Shown here: one piece after another, positions 43,792 to 54,500 of the stretch
Layout: each line of letters begins with the position of its first letter
Position numbering within the stretch: the first letter of the stretch is position 1
From: Sphaerolaimus hirsutus
Taxonomy: Eukaryota; Nematoda; Chromadorea; Monhysterida; Sphaerolaimidae
Direction: 5' to 3'
Assembly (NCBI GenBank): GCA_964036195.1
Contig: OZ038457.1
Coordinates: 19,557,147 to 19,621,146, forward strand
DNA: 64,000 bases
Position numbers and translations under genes: made by a program
Notes under the pieces: model-generated
Told to the model about the DNA's origin: nothing
Databases searched by the model: none
Seen by the model: only the letters and a program-made list of their open reading frames with translations

Positions 43792-45431
43792 ATGGGCGAG
43801 CCCTCGGTGGACCCTAACATGGCGTCGATGCCCGCCTCGGGCGGCAGCTCGTCGCACACCATCTCCAATCCGACCGAGAGTCGCATGGCTTTCAAGGTTG
43901 GGTTAGGTTGAGATGGGTTTGGGGCAATGGAACGCGAGAAATCGATCAACTTCCTGGGGCAGTCCCGCACCCTGTAAAGTCGTGTCTTGAATGTCATGCA
44001 AAATGTCAGTAATAAAATCTTTTCGTTTTTACTTTATTGACACTCTGCATGACTCCACGCTGCGCCATTCAATCACTACTAGTCGCTCTAAAATAAGGCA
44101 CGAAACATTGCCTGGAACCGGGAACTTTGTCAGAAATTGGTCACTGAAGATCGCACCAGTGCGGGATTTCAATCGGCTCACGTATACCGATATTTTCTCG
44201 AATAACCCCCACCTAAATAGCCCCATTTCGGGACGAGCTGGCGGAAAAATAAGCCCCCTGGGTTCAACGAAATACGGTAACACACCCACACCCGAATCCA
44301 ATTCCTCAAGCGTAGCAAACAACTCAGGTGAAAACGTCCGACAACGCCCTGTACAAGGTGAACCCCGTGTTCGGCTTCGTCGAGCCCGGCTCGCAGGCGT
44401 CCGTCGAGGTGACCCGCTCCGACGGGCCCGCCAAGGACGACAAGCTGATCATCCAGCTCGCGCCCACCACCCCCGACTGCGCCGATCCCAAAGTGAGTTT
44501 AGTGGAGCCGGGGGGGGGGGGGTTGAAACGTGGTGTAAAAACGTCGATGTATTGAACGTCGAAGAACCGGCAGCGTTGCTCTGTAGCTACTTGTACTATT
44601 TCGTATATACCGTATTTCCTCCCAGGGGGTTTATTTTTTCAAAATGAGAATTTTGAGGGCGGTGGGGTTAAACGAGGGGGGTTATTCGAGGAAATACGGT
44701 ACACCATCAGTGCCTCGCGTTGGAAGTGCGCCAACGATTATTAACGCATGCTAGTTTCGTGAACAATGTAAAGTCACTGATCTATGTTATGCATTAACGG
44801 TTATGTAAATATTTTAAAACGTTAGTGATTGTAATAAATCCGTAGCGCAATCTATTTGACCTCGCGAATTGAATCAGCTTTCTCTACAAGCCCAGCCCGC
44901 TCGCTCAACACAGCATACCTAGTTGTTAAAACTGTATTTACGTTTACTCGATAAATATTTACGGATACTCGAGTACTGTGTAAATACGTTTGTTTTCCCC
45001 TCAAAAAAATACCGGTACTCACCTTCTCGCGTACTTTTTGAAAGTATGCGAGTACAGAAAACGTATTTCAAACAGGCTTTTTTATAGGATTTTCAAGGCA
45101 TAAAGGAAACAATGAGAGAGAAAAGCTAAAAATGGGGACAAAATATCCAAAATAGCATAAAAATAGGCAAAAACATTAACTAGTGAATTTGATCGTGAAA
45201 AACTTCCAAAATTAGTGATTTTGAGTGAAAATTGGGGCAAAATTTCTCAAATAACCACTTTTACGTTTTCCACCGACAAATGTAATATACTCACGTTTAC
45301 GAAAAAATAAATACTTTACTTTACGTTTACTTTCGAAAAAGTTCAGTACTTTTAACAACTCTGCAACACAGGAGCCGTTCTCCGCGGGCGGCACGTTCCC
45401 CGAGCTGCCGGTGGCCCTGTCGGCCGCCTAA
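43792..45431 (+). CDS. Single-domain MSP protein, nematode SSP type
   Basis: Three exons, 43792-43896, 44328-44492 and 45372-45431, with GT..AG introns and matching phase 0 junctions, give 109 residues. That is the size of nematode small sperm-specific MSP-domain proteins. The beta-sandwich signature is clear: NPTESRMAFKVKTS, LYKVNPVFGFVEPGS and KDDKLIIQLAP. Such proteins are cytoplasmic, form MSP-like dimers or filaments, and are typically made in sperm. The ATG is chosen because family members start about 20 residues before the first strand; an in-frame ATG at 43561 would add a Lys/Pro-rich leader. Exon 3 ends FPELPVALSAA. AAAATAAA near 45677 may be the poly-A signal. Intron 1 holds a degraded introner-like half (43955-44055) and a CGAAATA foldback; intron 2 another foldback and a hAT MITE that abuts exon 3. 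Confidence 0.88.
44185..44279. mobile_element. Short CGAAATA-type foldback in MSP intron 1
   Basis: Starts TACCGATATTTTCTCGAATA and ends CAACGAAATACGGTA, an imperfect inverse. About 95 bp, a minimal copy. Confidence 0.6.
44608..44701. mobile_element. Short CGAAATA-type foldback in MSP intron 2
   Basis: TACCGTATTTCCTCCCAGGG at the left, CGAGGAAATACGGTA at the right. Confidence 0.65.
44914..45363. mobile_element. hAT-type MITE on the 3' splice site of MSP exon 3
   Basis: Flanked by CAACACAG at 44906-44913 and 45364-45371. Ends CATACCTAGTTGTTAAAA and TTTTAACAACTCTG. The right-hand CAACACAG ends in the AG that precedes exon 3, so the target octamer was the splice acceptor itself and is now present on both sides of the element. 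Same family as 4869 and 14215. Confidence 0.85.
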
Positions 45432-45733
45432 GCGACAATTCGACCGCGTGCGCCCACACTTTTTGGGCCCATTTTTGGTGCCTATTTCGTGGCGCCGCGC
45501 ACCCTCTACACTCGCAACTTGTGATATTGACTGCAATATGTGATGACATCTTCAAATCTCTAGTCTGGTGACGCCCGCCCGCCGTTCTGACCCGGCCACG
45601 GTGAAAAAAAACTTTGTGGCCACTTTTTTTTGTGCCACTAGATCGACTTGTTTGACTAGCTTTCCAGATGACGATTAAAATAAATTTGCTACCACTGATT
45701 TCATGTGTTGAATGAACGAGATTAGTGTGCAAT

Positions 45734-45995
45734 TACCGTATTTGCTTGAACAGTTCCTCCTTGAATAATTCCCCCTGTCGAATAATTCCCCCTGTTAAGA
45801 CGAGTGGGGAGGTAATAATCCCCCCTTAACAAAAATGGCTCGTTGTTGTGTTGATAAAGCGTATTCCGTAAATAAGTGAAATAAAAATGGTTGAAATTTT
45901 CGACAAAAAAATGATCCTTCCCTTGAATAATCCCGCCACCTCAAAAAAAAACGAAATAATAATTCCCCGGGGAAATTATTCAAGCAAATACGGTA
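45734..45995. mobile_element. Variant foldback between MSP gene and pmt-1
   Basis: TACCGTATTTGCTTGAACAG and TTCAAGCAAATACGGTA bound inner GAATAATTCCCCC words; same type as 10553-10880. It lies between two convergent genes. Confidence 0.7.
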
Positions 45996-46215
45996 GTAAC
46001 ATGCTAGTGATGAAAAAAACGAGCAGTAAAACAGTAGAACCAATATTTCAACGAGAGTAAGACAACAGACTGCGGATGCGGTGCCGAATTCAAGGACTAC
46101 TTACGTGTCCATGGACGCATCGATAATTTTCCAACGAGAAGTAAAACTCATTAAAAAAAATAAAAAAAAAATCTCATAAAAAAATCATAAAAATCTACTC
46201 ATCTAAAAATGTCGA

Positions 46216-49200
46216 CTACGTTCGCTCGAAAATGTACGCAACCATTTCGCCCGTTCCATCAGATGGGCATTTTCTCTGCAGCGTCCATCCACCGAAAGCC
46301 TGGGCGATTTGAGCAGCATTTTTTCTGGAAAAAAATCGAGCCCTGTAAAAATCACCTCGCTTCCAGCTTCACAATTAACATCCCAATTGTTGCTTTCGGA
46401 GCGGAGCAAAATTAGCTGTTTCTTTCCGTCACCGTCATCGAATAAACTCTGCAAAAATCTCATATAGAGAAACTTAAGTTGAACATTAAGTTGAACTTCA
46501 TTTCTATTTATTTTTTTCTCACCAATATAGAGGGCGTGACATCATCAGGGGGCACTCCCAGACCCTGTAGAGAGCCCTGTAAAATGTGAAATGTCATGCA
46601 GTGTCTAAAGTCATGGAAAATGCCCTGCAAAATGGCAACCATTTCGCAGGGAATTTTCCATGATTTATGACACTTTGCATGACATTTGACATTTTACAGG
46701 GCTCTACAGGGTCTGGGTGTGGCACCTGGACACATATTCAGCGCACAGACAATTCTCGGAGCCATGGCAGCCAGTGGGATTGGGTAGTCGCACGACTTTC
46801 TGCATAATGTTCATAAAATATATAGAAAAGAAAAAAGACAGAATATTAAGCAGTCCGTAGACGGATAGAGTAAAAATGCTGGATGTACTTATTCCAGTCA
46901 AATTAATTTCCTAATTATCACTAGGATTGGCGCGGATGTCTTTTTTATCAACTGCTCAAAACATTTTTTTCCAAAAACGGCTCAGAGGTTTTTTACACGT
47001 TTTCCAACCCTATTAGCCGTCCCGATAGCTTGGATACGGATAGACAGTGAACATCTGTTTGGAATTTGAAAACCCAAAATGGTATTTGCAAGAACAAAAT
47101 CACTAAAGACGGAGCTTTGATGACCGACCTTAGCTGACATACCCCAAAACAAAACCCAAGAAAAATCAAAAGTCTCACAAATCTGGCAGGAAGACGGCGC
47201 GCACTTTCTTATCCTTCACTTCATTCATGCTTTTGACAGCGCACCGGTACAGGAAGGCGTCGGTCTCGGCGCACACCACCATGCCGTTCCTGGCCTAGGT
47301 GCCCATGTGGTGCCGGTGTGGAAAATATAGATGGACAAATACTGGTGGACCTTATTAATAACAGACTGAACTCGACTTAGTTATTTATGATTACTTAAAT
47401 CTAGTGACCCGTTACTATCTTAAAATTTATTTATACTCGATACTATTGCTATATTTTAAAATCTCCGGAATGGAATAGCCCAACAAATGAGTTTTTAAGC
47501 CAATGAAATGTGTCCAATGAAATTGGAATCTCAGTCTAAGCATTTTTTTCTCGTATCTCACTAGTCCACAATTGCAAATTATATCACCCGACACTACAAG
47601 GAAAAGCAACAGGTACTAGCATTTGCTATTTGAAATGGGTCAATCCTTTGATGGGCGTTCTTGTTGTGGATTACCATCAGCACGCCGTCATCCGCTGCAC
47701 CTGCATCCTGTCAATAGAAAAATGGCGTATAGTATGTGTGGCGGTGCGCTGTGAGCGGGCAATGCACACGTAGGCCTAGTAGTCATCTAAACCCATTGCT
47801 CATCTTGACCCACTGCTCATCCATTCCTACCCGTTGCTCAAATAATGCGCCTAATTGGGGGCCGTAGATGAGCAGGGACACATGCTCGTGCACACACAGT
47901 TATTTATGTCTTCATGTGACAAAAATGTCAGTGTGGCAATACAACAAAATATAGCGCCAAATTTTTCCACCGATTTTTCAGAAAATGCAAGGTGATGGAC
48001 ATGCCGACCTGTTTCACAGCATCAATTACCACCTTGGTCCTTTGCAGCACTTCAGAACTGGCCATTGCCGAGTCAAACTTTGATTGAGCCTCAATTTGCA
48101 TTGTAGCGCTTTCAGGTATGACAACGTCTTTCAAATAATTAGGATCAGTAGCGGGTGGCGATTTTCCGCCGCAATCACAAGGCACTTTCTGCACCAGCAT
48201 GTGAATTTGGCGCCAATTCCCTTCCACCTGTGTTGACGATATCGATATTGACGAAATTAAAGTTCAACATTACACAACGGCAGTGGTATTCTAGATTTTG
48301 ACGCGGGTTGGGGGATAGCTTCTAGGGGTTCTAGGGGTTGGGGGATAGCTAAGCGCCCTGCGGGATAGATAGGATTCTGGGCGGTTTGGAGGGGGGGTAT
48401 GGTAACTTAGCCACAAAGAGAAGTGAAGTGATGTAAAAAAGCGTCACCGACGCTGGCGCTAGCGCCAAAGCGAAACGGTCATGGATTTTTTGGCGCCTGG
48501 CGCCAAAGCTAGGAGCTTTGACTGTACATCACTACCCAAGAGTCACCGGGCGCTCATCACTCCTATCACAAACCGACCTCAATATAAGTAGTTACTGATT
48601 TCGCCCACAGTATTTTGAACCTGAAGCATTGCGCATCTGTATCTGGCTGACTGCTCAGCTGATTAGAGCACATTCGGCTGAGCAAATGGAGATACAGCGA
48701 TTTGGGCCGGTAAAATGTCGGATTTTCTGGGCTAAGCTGCATTGTGGTTCGTTGAGCTGTAAATTGATTTGAATGGTAGATTTAAGTGTGGGGAAATTCG
48801 AAAATAAAAGCTATTAACACTAGGGTTGGCCGATGTTTTTTTTTAAACGTTTTTTTTTTAAAACGTTTTTTTTTATTTAAAAACATGACGTCCGAAATGT
48901 TTTTTTTTTAAAAAAACATCGGCCAAAATTTTTAGTACTAAGCACTAGGTATTTTGCAAAATTTTTGCGCGCTTGCGCGCAAAAATTTTGCAAAATACCT
49001 AGTGCTTAGTACTAAAAATTTCGGTCGATGTTTTTTTTAAAAAAAAAACGTTTTTTTTTTAATAAAAAACGTTTAAAAAAAAACATCGGCCAACCCTATC
49101 TCTGTTATAACACTATACGTTAAATTTTTTACAACAATAAGTTTTTTTTGCATCTTCATACAAAAATCGCATGCTTTATCATCATTGGCACGCTTCCAAC

Positions 49201-50844
49201 GTGAGACATAAATGAGTGCGAGGGCAGAGTATCAAGTCCACCGAGTATATAAATACAAACATTTACAGCTTACAGTTTTCCCTATTAGGATACTTGTCAA
49301 ACGGCGACTTCGCATGAGACCAAGCGCCAGTACATACCGATGAACAAACGACCAGTTAAATGTTTCGACGTGTCAAAAAAGTTGCAATGTCCAGAGAATG
49401 TCATACATAAAAAACGTCGCCTCACCTTTCTTCAGGGACAGTCAAATGGACAGCATCGCTCAAAATGTACTTGACATTTTCGTTGCCCGAATGAATCTCC
49501 CTGTTTTTCTCCAGAAACGACTCTATAAAATCGACCGCTGTGACCGTGCGCGCGCCCGCAGCCACGAATGCGGATGTGAAACGTCTGAGCGATAAATTCA
49601 GGATTTTACCGTTATTCGTGTATTTTTCTTTATTCGAGGGTTGTGGAGAGGAAGATGATCTAAAACTGTAGTAACCAACATAAGCATTTTAAGTGCTTTT
49701 ACCAAGATGAATTTTTGTGTCTTCATACAAAACAAACAAACAAACCCTACCGCACTCTACGCAACCAAATGTGCATGTTTACCGACAAACCAGGTGCCAA
49801 TTCCGCAAGTAAACGAGTAACAAGAATGCTCTCATGCGACAAGCCATGAGATATTACATGATTTTAATCATGTGGCAGCTGAACTTGACTTTCATTTTAT
49901 TTTCAAATCTACTTGTGTCTAAAATGTTTACTTGCCACACCTCAATTCCCACTTACAACCTTACTTTCCCCTTACAACTTTTCTTGTCACCCGTCAACTT
50001 GCAGAATTGGCCCCGGTATGCTTTAAAACAGACCCAATTCCAGCGCCGACGTCCAGCACGTCCAGGTCGACCACTGGCGGCATGCTGCTCAAAATGTCCC
50101 ATTTGTCGCCTGAAAACGTTTAACAGATTACATTGATTATAAGTTGATCCCCAGGGTGCAATTCTAGCTTGATACACAAAAATGTCTCTTAAAGTGAACA
50201 GTACTAGGGTGTCGAATTTCCGTTTTCCGTTTCCGCTTTCCGCAGGCATTGTTTTCCGTTTTCCGGCAAGTGCAAATTTTTTTCCGTTTCCGCTTTTCCG
50301 CAGGCAAAATTCTTTCCGTTTTCCGCAGGCAAATGTTTTTCCGTTTTCCATTCCGTTTTCATGCAAGTGCAAATATTTTTCCGTTTCCGTTTTCCGGCAA
50401 GTGCCAAAAAATTCCGTGTCCGTTTTCCGTAAAATTTGTTATTTGACACCCTAAACAGTACCCATGAAAGGTGGCTCGAACAAGATGCAATAGAACGTGA
50501 ACACCTTTTCATTGGTTTTTGAGACCATTGAAATAGCAATTCAAATACAGTACACTTTCCTAATTTAAACGATGCTTTTTCACCATTTTACAGGTTTCAG
50601 TGTACACACAGGGAAGTTGCAACAGCAAATATGCCACAAACCCAATAAAAAGACATTAGCGCACTGTAGACGGATGGAGAACGGTAACACTTCAAAACGT
50701 CGTTAAACGGTGCCATTCCCCACCCCTCTAACCTTCAGTGAGCGCGGCGGCGTGCTCGTTGAGCATCATGGAGGTGACGTCGGGCTTGTGCGAGTGCCGC
50801 GCCCAGTACGACTGCAACTCGACGCGACTGCCGCCCGCCGCCAT
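46216..50844 (-). CDS. pmt-1: Phosphoethanolamine N-methyltransferase, PMT-1 type
   Basis: A cytosolic SAM-dependent enzyme that methylates phosphoethanolamine on the route to phosphocholine. Exons on the minus strand: 50844-50733 (start; QSYWARHSHKPDVTSMMLN), 50109-50034 (motif I, VLDVGAGIG), 49584-49426 (RFTSAFV..AVDFIESFLEKN), 48756-48578 (NPTFYRPKSLYLHLLSR), 48227-48009 (NWRQIHMLVQKV), 47707 onward (DAGAADDGVLM, end uncertain), about 47296-47179, 46799-46726, 46554-46523, 46448-46356 and a last exon ending 46216 (IAQAFGGWTLQRK..IFERT). The order follows nematode PMT-1, with the methyltransferase domain first. Between 49426 and 48756 an exon must exist (phases 2 and 1 do not join), but none coding for the expected NWLLMYL-type segment is visible. 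The last junction is also one base out. Intron 46555-46725 is an introner-like element. Confidence 0.8.
46555..46725 (-). mobile_element. Palindromic element forming a whole pmt-1 intron
   Basis: On the gene strand the exon ends TATGTGTCCAG and the element starts GTGCCACACCCAGACCCTGT; its other end ACAGGGTCTGGGAG supplies the acceptor, and the next exon starts TGCCCCCTGATG. The reading frame continues across (ALNMCP then VPPDDVTPSIL), matching the PMT family. 171 bp, near-palindromic, with ATGTCAAATGTCATG words. Nested inner ends AGAGCCCTGTAAAATG repeat the terminal motif. Confidence 0.85.
48821..49098. mobile_element. MITE with a long perfect hairpin, TAGGGTTGGCCGATG ends
   Basis: TAGGGTTGGCCGATGTTTT and AAAACATCGGCCAACCCTA are exact inverses; the centre AAATTTTTGCGCGCTTGCGC is symmetric and flanked by mirrored ACTAAGCACTAGGTATTTTG. 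No clear target duplication. It sits in the pmt-1 stretch where an exon is expected but not found. Confidence 0.8.
50205..50453. mobile_element. hAT-type MITE with TTTCCG core, short copy
   Basis: Ends TAGGGTGTCGAATTTCCG and TATTTGACACCCTA; AACAGTAC at 50197-50204 and 50454-50461. Same family and orientation of the TTTCCG-rich strand as 38679-39244. In pmt-1 intron 1. Confidence 0.88.
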
Positions 50845-51504
50845 GCTTCTTGCTTGTTAAATCGACTGCGAAAAGCGACCAATTGTGGAAATGAACGGAA
50901 AAGCGTCCAGTTTTGTACAAAGGACCAAAATCAATGGCAATTCACCGGCCGGCACGCAAATGCCGCTGGTTTTTGACTTTTGTCGGGCGGCCGCTCGCAA
51001 ATAGCGTGGTATCGCGTTTCTCCATCAGCGAAACATTTACGGTGAAAAAGCGCCGTTATCAGGCGACCTCGGAACTGTTTTACCACATGTTTTACTTTCT
51101 GCGTACCACATTGTACTTTCGGTAAAGTTTCGTAAATGGCCTTTAGGCTCAGGGAATAACGAGCGGGAATGCGACCGGTGATATTTTACTTGCCGGGTAA
51201 AAATGTCATTTGAACGGTCAGTTATCAGGGTGTGAGCTAAATTATTAGTGTATAAATTGTCTATGAGCTTTTACAAAACTTTTTTCATGTGTGTCGTCAG
51301 TAAAACTGTTTGTGTAACTTGATTCGTCAATGACGTACATACGATCCGTGCCACACGAAGCAATAAACCGGAGATTTCCGCACGACTGTCGCCGTAAAAA
51401 TTTAAAATTCTCGTAAATTTGAAAAGAAGCTTACAATTCGCAGTTTGTGTCCATACACCGCTGGATTACATAAATGAGATTCTAATCGCAGAGTTGGGCG
51501 AAAA

Positions 51505-54500
51505 ATGTCGCAAAACGTCGACCCGAATTACGAGGCGCACGCGCCGAAATTTTACGACTTCAACAACATGGACGACGACCCGAACATGTCGGGCGATTCT
51601 TGGTTTGAACGCAGAGCCGAAAAATGTTAGCATTACGCTGTTTAAAACGCTTTTACGGTTTGGATTAGTCGGTTTGATTAAAGTGTGACTTTTTTTGCAG
51701 TGGAGACATTCGAGATGCCGGCATACGATCCGGACCAAGATGATTTTAACAAAGAAAACGAGGGTATGTGTATATATTTGAACTAAATACAAGTATATAG
51801 GGAATTTAGTGCACTGTGCGCCGAAAGTAGTAATTACGTTATGTTCCCTTTATGTGGTATTTTCGGTGCCGTTTCTGGTCGATTTTGTATCCTCGTCGAG
51901 AAAATAGTATCCTTAAACAATCCCCAAACACTTAAACGCAATAAAATGAGAAGCATTACCGAATTTCCGAGTAAATGGTCAGCCCCATGTGCTGTATTTT
52001 TCCGGCATTTTGATAATTCCGCTTTTGTAAATCCTAAAGATGGAAATTCAAAATAATTCATGTCGCTAGACTCGAGTGTGTTTGAAGCTGGCTTATACGG
52101 TTTCCATTTGGTTTTTCGAAATTTCAATAATAAACTAGTGTGTGTACGCACAATACCACAATGTCCCCCGCACAGGCGCCCACTCCCCATCTCCCACCCC
52201 AGCCCTAGACCCCTCCCCAGACGGTCTACTATCAGAGGCGGAGTTAGTGCACTCGGTGCTGCAGCAGCCCACCGCGGACAAGGTGCCGCCCAAACCCGTG
52301 GCCGGCTGCGGCGACGGCAGCGCGCTGGACCAGGGCCAAGACGATGGCGCGCACTCGTCCCCGGCGAAAAGTGGCATCGATTATGATTATACTAGTGAAT
52401 CGGTTGAGTTGGGTTGGGTCTGTGCCGGTGCGCATGTAAACTCGGTGCGCATGTGACTATGTAGGCCAAGTTTTCCGCATTTTCCCATCACACTGATATT
52501 TTATAAGTAAATCGGTCCTCATACTGTCAATTCTCTACAAAATACACCGGATGGCGTGCCCGTCATATCAGCGATTTCTATACATGTATGTATGTATCAG
52601 TCGTATATGTATGTAAACACCTTCTCGGTCACGTCCGGCACCCATTTTTTTATTTTACTTCTCACATCCTATCCCCAGTTCTAGAGCGCCCCAGAGGCTG
52701 ACACTTGGGGGAGATATTGGCGCGACCCCCCTCTACTTCGCATGAATTTGGCGGGTTGCGGCGACCCCTCTCAGGGTGGGTCGCCCTAAGTGCAAAATTT
52801 TTTTCCCGCTTTTGTGTCCCACAGCAGGTCCGGCACCCGTGATTTCTGAGCTGTGGGAGGGGTATAAATCTAAAATTTTGGGGATGTGTTACCAACACCA
52901 CTCCCCTACTATACACTATTCAATAATGTGAGATCTATGTGAAAAATTTCTCAAAAATTCGCTTATTCTCTAAAAAAAAAACCACTCCGCAATAGATAGA
53001 TGACAAGAAATTCACTTTTTAGAACTATTTTATTAGGCACTTGAAGAGATGGTTTACAATACTTTAGAGGGAATGGTTTGATGTTTAAAGTTATGTAAAG
53101 AACCATACCTCTAAAATGCCTGCATTTCAAAATTTACTTAGGGTGAATTTTATGACATCATAATGACATCATTGCAGGAACAAAAATTTACAAAATTTAC
53201 ACTTTGAAATTCCCCCCAAGTAAATTTTGCAATGCATGCATTTTAGAGGTATGGTTCTTTACATAACTTTAAACATCAAACTGTTCCCTTTAAAGTATCG
53301 TAAACCAGCTCTTCAAGTGTCTAATAAAAAAGTTCCAAAAAGTGAATTTTTTGCCATCCATCTATTGGGGAGTGGTGTTTTTTTAGAGAATAAGGGAATT
53401 TTTTAGAACTTTTTCACATTTATCTCACATTATTGAATAGTGTATAGTAGGGGAGTGGTGTTGGTAACACATCCCCAAAATTTTAGATTTATACCCCTCC
53501 CACAGCTCAGAAATCACGGGTGCCGGACCTGCTGTGGGACAACAAAAAAGCGGGAAAAAATTTTTGCACTTATATAGCAAAATAACCCCCCCCCCCCCCG
53601 GTCTTGCAACATCACCATTATGGGCCAAATAGCAGCACCTTGGACAATGTCCATATTCGTCAGAACTCTCAACGATGCGCTCATGCAGCCCATCCTGCCT
53701 AATTACACCAAATCTACAGCGCCTACCAGGGGACTTGGTTACCTTCTGCACGCGTGGAACGACAAACGATGGCAACACGCCAACCAAATAATCGCACAAT
53801 TCCGATAATTCAACGAGCGACATAATGTCCACCGGACACTTAACAATTGCCCTACAAGCCCTACGCTTGGCGCGTGCGCGGGAACCCTGTCTGCCAAACT
53901 TCACCAGCTTGGTGCCTTTCGACCTAGCTATTCCGAGGGACGTTGGCTTCGGAACTTTTCGGTCTACTTGGTTGCCACAGCTAACAAAGTCCGGACGCGC
54001 AAATTGCAAAAGCTTGCAGCTAATCACGTGCGGCTGTAATTTCCCTCTCTTACCCACCAAATACCAAAGGTTTCTAGGCTGCACAGTTTTCTTCAGCCTT
54101 TCAGCAGTTTTCTCAAAAACACCACAAACTCCGGGTTCAACAAAGGTCGGCTCCATGATCGAGTGATCAAGCAACCACTGCTGAGAAGCATCACTAATTA
54201 TTTCTCCAGTGGACAAAACAGAATCAGTAACAAAATCACCGGCGCCCTGAACCTTTTCCGCATACGTGGCCCTTCGCTGAATTTGAAGCAATTCCGACAC
54301 GGGTTCAAAACCATCAAAAACAGGGCCCGGTTCCAAATCATCAACCTCCCAGAAACCTTCAGAACTTGGTGCACTTTCAGAAACAGAAACAAGACTAGCC
54401 CACGCCTCGAAAACCGACAACTGAACATTACTCGAATGCAAGCAAATAAAAGCATCACAATTTCACAAATTAGAATTAGAAGTAATTAGATCCACTAGCT

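Noticed and set aside
46523-48227. Reading the 46.5-47.3 kb exons as an extended Tudor domain
   Set aside because: Short motifs looked Tudor-like at first, but the upstream exons (SMMLN, VGAGIG, NWRQIHMLVQKV) and the exon order fit PMT-1 better over the whole length.
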